42,926 nucleotides of DNA from Acidobacteriota bacterium (GTDB lineage: Bacteria > Acidobacteriota > Thermoanaerobaculia > UBA5066 > Gp7-AA6): positions 1-42,926 of the forward strand of contig QHVV01000005.1 of assembly GCA_003222385.1 (NCBI GenBank), in the 5' to 3' direction. Numbering within the stretch: the first letter of the stretch is position 1; each line of letters opens with the position of its first letter. Below are positions 37,238 through 42,926 of the stretch, one piece after another. The notes beneath the pieces are model-generated. The model was not told where the DNA came from. It saw only the letters and a list, made by a program, of their open reading frames with translations, and made no database searches. Both the position numbers and the translations under genes were made by a program.

Positions 37238-38770
37238 ATGGAAATCAAAGCCGACGAAATCACCGAAATCCTGAAACGGCAGCTCGCGGGCTACGAGAAG
37301 TCGATCGACGTCGCCGAGATCGGCACGGTCCTGTCGGTCGGCGACGGTATCGCGCGCGTCTACGGCCTCGACAAGGCCATGGCCGGGGAGCTGCTCGACT
37401 TCGGTCACGACCTGTTCGGCCTGGCGCTCAACCTCGAGGAAGACAACGTCGGCGTGGTGCTCCTCGGGGAGTCGCGCGAGGTCTCGGAAGGCCAGGAGGT
37501 CCGGCGCACCGGCAAGATCATCCAGGTCCCCGTGGGCCCCGCGATGGTCGGGCGCGTCGTGGACGCCCTCGGACGGCCGATCGACGGCAAAGGCCCGATC
37601 ACGGCGGCCGATCACTATCCGATCGAGCGCACGGCTCCGGGCGTCGTCGACCGCCAGCCGGTCCGCGAGCCGGTGCAGACCGGCTTGAAGGCGATCGACG
37701 CGATGATCCCGATCGGCCGGGGACAGCGCGAGCTCGTCATCGGCGACCGGCAGACCGGCAAGACCGCGGTGGCGCTCGACACGATCATCAACCAGAAGGG
37801 GAAGGGGCTGATCTGCATCTACGTCGCGATCGGGCAGAAGAAGTCGACCGCCGCCCAGGTCGTCAAGACGCTCGAAGAGTACGGCGCGATGGAGCACACG
37901 ATCGTCGTCTCGGCGACCGCTTCGGATCCGGCACCCATGCAGTTCATCGCTCCCTACGCGGGTTGCGCGATGGGGGAGTTCTTCCTCTACAACAAGCAGC
38001 ACGCGCTGACGATCTACGACGACCTCTCGAAGCACGCCGCCTCGTACCGCGAGATCTCCCTCCTGCTGCGGCGGCCGCCGGGGCGGGAGGCGTATCCCGG
38101 CGACGTCTTCTACCTGCACTCGCGTCTGCTCGAGCGCGCGGCGAAGCTCTCGGACGCGAAAGGCGGGGGTTCTCTCACGTCGATCCCGATCATCGAGACA
38201 CAGGCCGGCGACGTGTCGGCCTACATCCCGACGAACGTCATCTCGATCACGGACGGGCAGATCTACCTGGAGTCGGACCTGTTCTATTCGGGCGTGCGGC
38301 CCGCCGTGAACGTGGGCCTCTCGGTCTCGCGCGTGGGCGGCAACGCGCAGATCAAGGCGATGAAGCAGGTCGCCGGCACCCTGCGCATCGACCTCGCGCA
38401 GTACCGCGAGCTCGCCGCGTTCGCGCAGTTCGGCTCGGACCTCGACAAGGCCACCCAGTCGCAGCTCGCGCGCGGACGGCGGCTCGTCGAGATCCTGAAG
38501 CAGCCGCAGTTCCAGCCGATGGCGGTCGAGCTGCAGATCGTCTCGATCTTCGCGGGAACACGCGGCTTTCTGGACTCGCTCCGCGTCGAGTCGGTCCTGC
38601 CCTTCGAGGCCGCGCTGCACGAGTTCATGAGGAAGGACCACGCCGACGTCCTGTCCGCGATCGTCAACACCGGGAAGCTCGAAAAGGCGACGGACGAGGC
38701 GCTGACGAGCGTCATCGGGGCCTTCAAGGAGCGCTTCGTGAAAGAGAACGCCGAGGCGGTCGCCGCGTAG
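37238..38770 (+). CDS. atpA: F0F1 ATP synthase subunit alpha
   Basis: A 510-aa non-catalytic hexamer subunit of F1. Walker A is GDRQTGKT (169-176); [40 protein letters not shown] and [19 protein letters not shown] are the standard alpha motifs, the last carrying the arginine finger. A GAGG lies ahead of the ATG. It follows atpH across the inserted repeat. Confidence 0.98.
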   Translation: MEIKADEITEILKRQLAGYEKSIDVAEIGTVLSVGDGIARVYGLDKAMAGELLDFGHDLFGLALNLEEDNVGVVLLGESREVSEGQEVRRTGKIIQVPVGPAMVGRVVDALGRPIDGKGPITAADHYPIERTAPGVVDRQPVREPVQTGLKAIDAMIPIGRGQRELVIGDRQTGKTAVALDTIINQKGKGLICIYVAIGQKKSTAAQVVKTLEEYGAMEHTIVVSATASDPAPMQFIAPYAGCAMGEFFLYNKQHALTIYDDLSKHAASYREISLLLRRPPGREAYPGDVFYLHSRLLERAAKLSDAKGGGSLTSIPIIETQAGDVSAYIPTNVISITDGQIYLESDLFYSGVRPAVNVGLSVSRVGGNAQIKAMKQVAGTLRIDLAQYRELAAFAQFGSDLDKATQSQLARGRRLVEILKQPQFQPMAVELQIVSIFAGTRGFLDSLRVESVLPFEAALHEFMRKDHADVLSAIVNTGKLEKATDEALTSVIGAFKERFVKENAEAVAA

Positions 38771-38791
38771 GCGTATTAGTACTCAGTTCTA

Positions 38792-41144
<2,353 letters not shown>

Positions 41145-41155
41145 AAAGTTCTTGC

Positions 41156-41179
41156 GGGGTCAGGTTTTAACCTGACCCC
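41156..41179. repeat. GGGGTCAG-type perfect palindrome F, possible terminator after atpD
   Basis: GGGGTCAGGTT-TT-AACCTGACCCC, 11-bp arms and a two-base centre, 11 bp past the atpD stop. There is no U-run. The same gap then leads into the MFS gene. Confidence 0.75.
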
Positions 41180-41194
41180 TCTTCGCTATTCCCA

Positions 41195-42388
41195 ATGACC
41201 CGCTGGCGCGCTCTCTTCCTTCTGGCTCTCGCGGAGCTCGCGGGGATGTCGCTCTGGTTCGGAGCTTCGGCGGCCGCACCGGCTCTCGCGGCGCGCTGGG
41301 GCCTCGCCGCCGCGGACGCGGGCCGCTTGACCCTCGCCGTCCAGCTCGGATTCGTCGCCGGGACGCTCGTCAGCGCGCTCGCGAACGTCTCGGACGTATT
41401 CGCTCCGCGGCGCGTCTTCGCGGCGTCGGCGCTTCTCGCGGCGATCGCGAACGCGGTGTTCGCTCTCGCGTCGTCCGGGCCGGGAGTCGGAATCGGGTTG
41501 CGCTTCGCGACTGGATTCTTCCTCGCCGGTGTCTATCCGCCCGGCATGAAGATGATGGCCACCTGGTTCCGCGAAGGGCGCGGAATGGCGCTCGGCGTCC
41601 TGATCGGGGCGCTCACGCTCGGCAAGGCTTCGCCGTATCTCGTCAACGCGATCGGCAGCGCCGACTGGCGAGTCAACCTGGTCGCGCTCTCGCTCATCGC
41701 AACCGTGGGCGGAGTGGTCGCCCTCTTCGTCGGCGAGGGACCTTTCTCGGCGGGCGCCGCTCCTTTCGACGCGCGGCAGATCGTCAAGGTGTTCGCGAAC
41801 CGCGGCGTGCGGCTGGCGAGCTTCGGGTACTTCGGGCACATGTGGGAGCTCTACGCCATGTGGACGTGGGTCCCGGTGATGATCCGCGCGAGCCTGGAGA
41901 CTCGGAACGCCTCGCACGGTCTCGCCGAGGTCGCGTCGTTCCTGGTGATCGGGGCGGGCGCCGTCGGCTGCGTCGCGGCGGGAGTCGCGGCCGACCGTTA
42001 CGGGCGAACCGCCGTCGCGTCCGCGGCGATGGCGGTCTCCGGCGCCTGCTGTCTCGCCGTGGGGTTCTTCTTCGGCGCGAGCGCGGCCGCGCTGCTCGCG
42101 ATCGCGGTGATCTGGGGCGCCTCGGTCGTGGCGGACTCTGCCCAGTTCTCGGCATGCGTGACGGAGCTCGCCGACCCGCGATATCTCGGGACGGCCCTGA
42201 CGCTCCAGATCTGCCTCGGGTTCCTCCTGACGACCGCCTCGATCGCTCTCGTCGGCTCGCTCAAGTCGACCCTCGGGTGGCGCTGGGCATTCGCCGCACT
42301 GGCTCCGGGACCCGCACTCGGCGTCGTCGCGATGCTGCGGCTGCGGTCGCTGCCGGAAGCCGTGCGGATCGCGCAGGGGAGAAGATGA
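41195..42388 (+). CDS. MFS transporter
   Basis: A 397-aa integral membrane protein with about 12 hydrophobic helices, for example RALFLLALAELAGMSLWFGA, VASFLVIGAGAVGCVAAGVA and AALLAIAVIWGASVVADSA. The loop AADRYGRTA matches the major-facilitator loop pattern between helices. The segment TGFFLAGVYPPGMKMMATWF resembles nitrate/nitrite-like or organic-solute members, but the substrate cannot be named. ATG 41195 follows the palindrome, so it may be transcribed separately from the atp genes. Confidence 0.88.
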   Translation: MTRWRALFLLALAELAGMSLWFGASAAAPALAARWGLAAADAGRLTLAVQLGFVAGTLVSALANVSDVFAPRRVFAASALLAAIANAVFALASSGPGVGIGLRFATGFFLAGVYPPGMKMMATWFREGRGMALGVLIGALTLGKASPYLVNAIGSADWRVNLVALSLIATVGGVVALFVGEGPFSAGAAPFDARQIVKVFANRGVRLASFGYFGHMWELYAMWTWVPVMIRASLETRNASHGLAEVASFLVIGAGAVGCVAAGVAADRYGRTAVASAAMAVSGACCLAVGFFFGASAAALLAIAVIWGASVVADSAQFSACVTELADPRYLGTALTLQICLGFLLTTASIALVGSLKSTLGWRWAFAALAPGPALGVVAMLRLRSLPEAVRIAQGRR

Positions 42389-42420
42389 GCGGCCGGGCGA
42401 CCAACCTCCTCACGCTCGCT

Positions 42421-42452
42421 GTCATTCTGAGGAGCGAAACGACGAAGAAACT
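42421..42452 (+). repeat. GTCATTC-type intergenic repeat, copy 3
   Basis: GTCATTCTGAGGAGCGAAAC followed by GACGAAGAAACT, downstream of the MFS gene. It matches the 19414 copy at about 24 of 28 positions. The rest of the gap to 42646 shows no recognisable element. Confidence 0.6.
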
Positions 42453-42646
42453 CCCGAAACTTTGCGGAACTCAGCCGGTCGCGGTCGCTCTCCTAATCGT
42501 ATCCCGGCAATAGAATGGATGGCTCGGATAGAGCTATGTGGCGGGGAGTCTTCTGTTTGCCTTCGTCGCCAGGCTGCCGGGTTGAACGCACCCAACCGTT
42601 CGGCGACTCTGCAGGACGACGCTCGGAATGAAATGAACAAGGAACA

Positions 42647-42926
42647 GTGAATTTCAAAATCTATCTTCGGCGCTTTGGAAAGCTAATCGCGCTTGAGAAG
42701 TTCAGCCGTACATCTCAGGGAATCTACTTCGTATCACCAAAGAGTCGAGACTACGTGTCGTATCACGAAGATGGGAAGTACTGGGTCCGATCGCAGGGGA
42801 AGCATTTCGTTAAGAAGATTCGGCAGCCCCTGTCCACTTTTGCCGGAATCGAGACCCTTTCAATGGGTAGGATAAATGTTTTCGGCCCGATGCCGAACGA
42901 CCGTAATGAGGCGGATGTCCTTCTAA
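42647..42926 (+). CDS. Unknown protein, 3' end beyond the window
   Basis: An open frame of 93 codons from GTG 42647, preceded by AAGGA at about 5 bases, continues past the window end. The product begins MNFKIYLRRFGKLIALEKFS and contains RDYVSYHEDGKYWVRSQGKH and GRINVFGPMP. There is no signal peptide; it is rich in Lys, Tyr and Phe, unlike the Ala/Arg-rich neighbours. By eye its G+C is clearly lower than that of the rest of the window, and codons such as AAA, TCA and CTA are common, which suggests horizontal acquisition. I recognise no family. Confidence 0.55.
   Translation, partial: MNFKIYLRRFGKLIALEKFSRTSQGIYFVSPKSRDYVSYHEDGKYWVRSQGKHFVKKIRQPLSTFAGIETLSMGRINVFGPMPNDRNEADVLL

Noticed and set aside
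42578-42595. GTTGAAC and ACCCAAC, resembling integron attC core sites
   Set aside because: The order and spacing are wrong for attC, and no partner core site lies at 60-140 bp.
42462-42650. 62-codon frame from TTG ending in a TGA that overlaps the GTG of the last gene
   Set aside because: The overlap looks like real coupling, but the composition is irregular, there is no Shine-Dalgarno sequence and no family; I treat it as non-coding.

Overview
This window is a chromosomal replication-origin region from a GC-rich Gram-negative bacterium. The best guess is an Acidobacteriota relative (Thermoanaerobaculia-like). That guess rests on base composition, a DUF507 protein, an outer-membrane peptidase/PD40/Omp85 fusion, a secreted 'RVVDTR...DVNGYF' C-terminal domain and gene order; no 16S gene is present, so the taxonomy is inference. 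Genes diverge from the dnaA/rpmH junction at about 25.8-25.9 kb. To its left most genes lie on the minus strand and to its right all lie on the plus strand, as expected for leading-strand genes flanking oriC.

Left arm, read away from the origin: dnaA, dnaN, recF, gyrB, gyrA, a transaldolase-like protein lacking its catalytic residues, and DUF507. Next comes a probable vitamin B6 operon (MocR/PdxR-type regulator, pdxS, pdxT, a crotonase, an arylamine N-acetyltransferase-like protein). An interruption of mixed orientation follows: a class II phosphodiesterase-like metallo-beta-lactamase (+), a secreted glycoside hydrolase (-), and a plus-strand envelope cluster (TPR lipoprotein, secreted 242-aa protein, peptidase-PD40-Omp85 protein). 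Then come dprA, topA and an antibiotic-biosynthesis-monooxygenase-like gene cut by the window edge.

Right arm: rpmH, rnpA, yidD, yidC, jag and mnmE-mnmG-rsmG (tRNA and rRNA modification), then parA-parB with two parS sites and a bactofilin. An F1 ATP synthase cluster follows (b', b, delta, alpha, gamma, beta, with no a, c or epsilon gene in view), then an MFS transporter. The last gene is a lower-GC unknown gene running off the end.

Between genes there is a recurrent family of short palindromes with GGGGACAG/CTGTCCCC ends (about 8.3, 10.7, 16.7, 33.2, 37.2 and 41.2 kb), one of them inside the atp cluster. A second repeat family starts GTCATTC. Candidate DnaA boxes of the form TTTTCCGCA sit on both sides of dnaA. 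Stop/start overlaps of four bases (GTGA or ATGA) join at least ten gene pairs. Three genes (the TPR lipoprotein, the PdxR-like regulator and gyrA) carry apparent frameshifts; the one in gyrA, an essential gene, suggests that some are sequencing or assembly errors.
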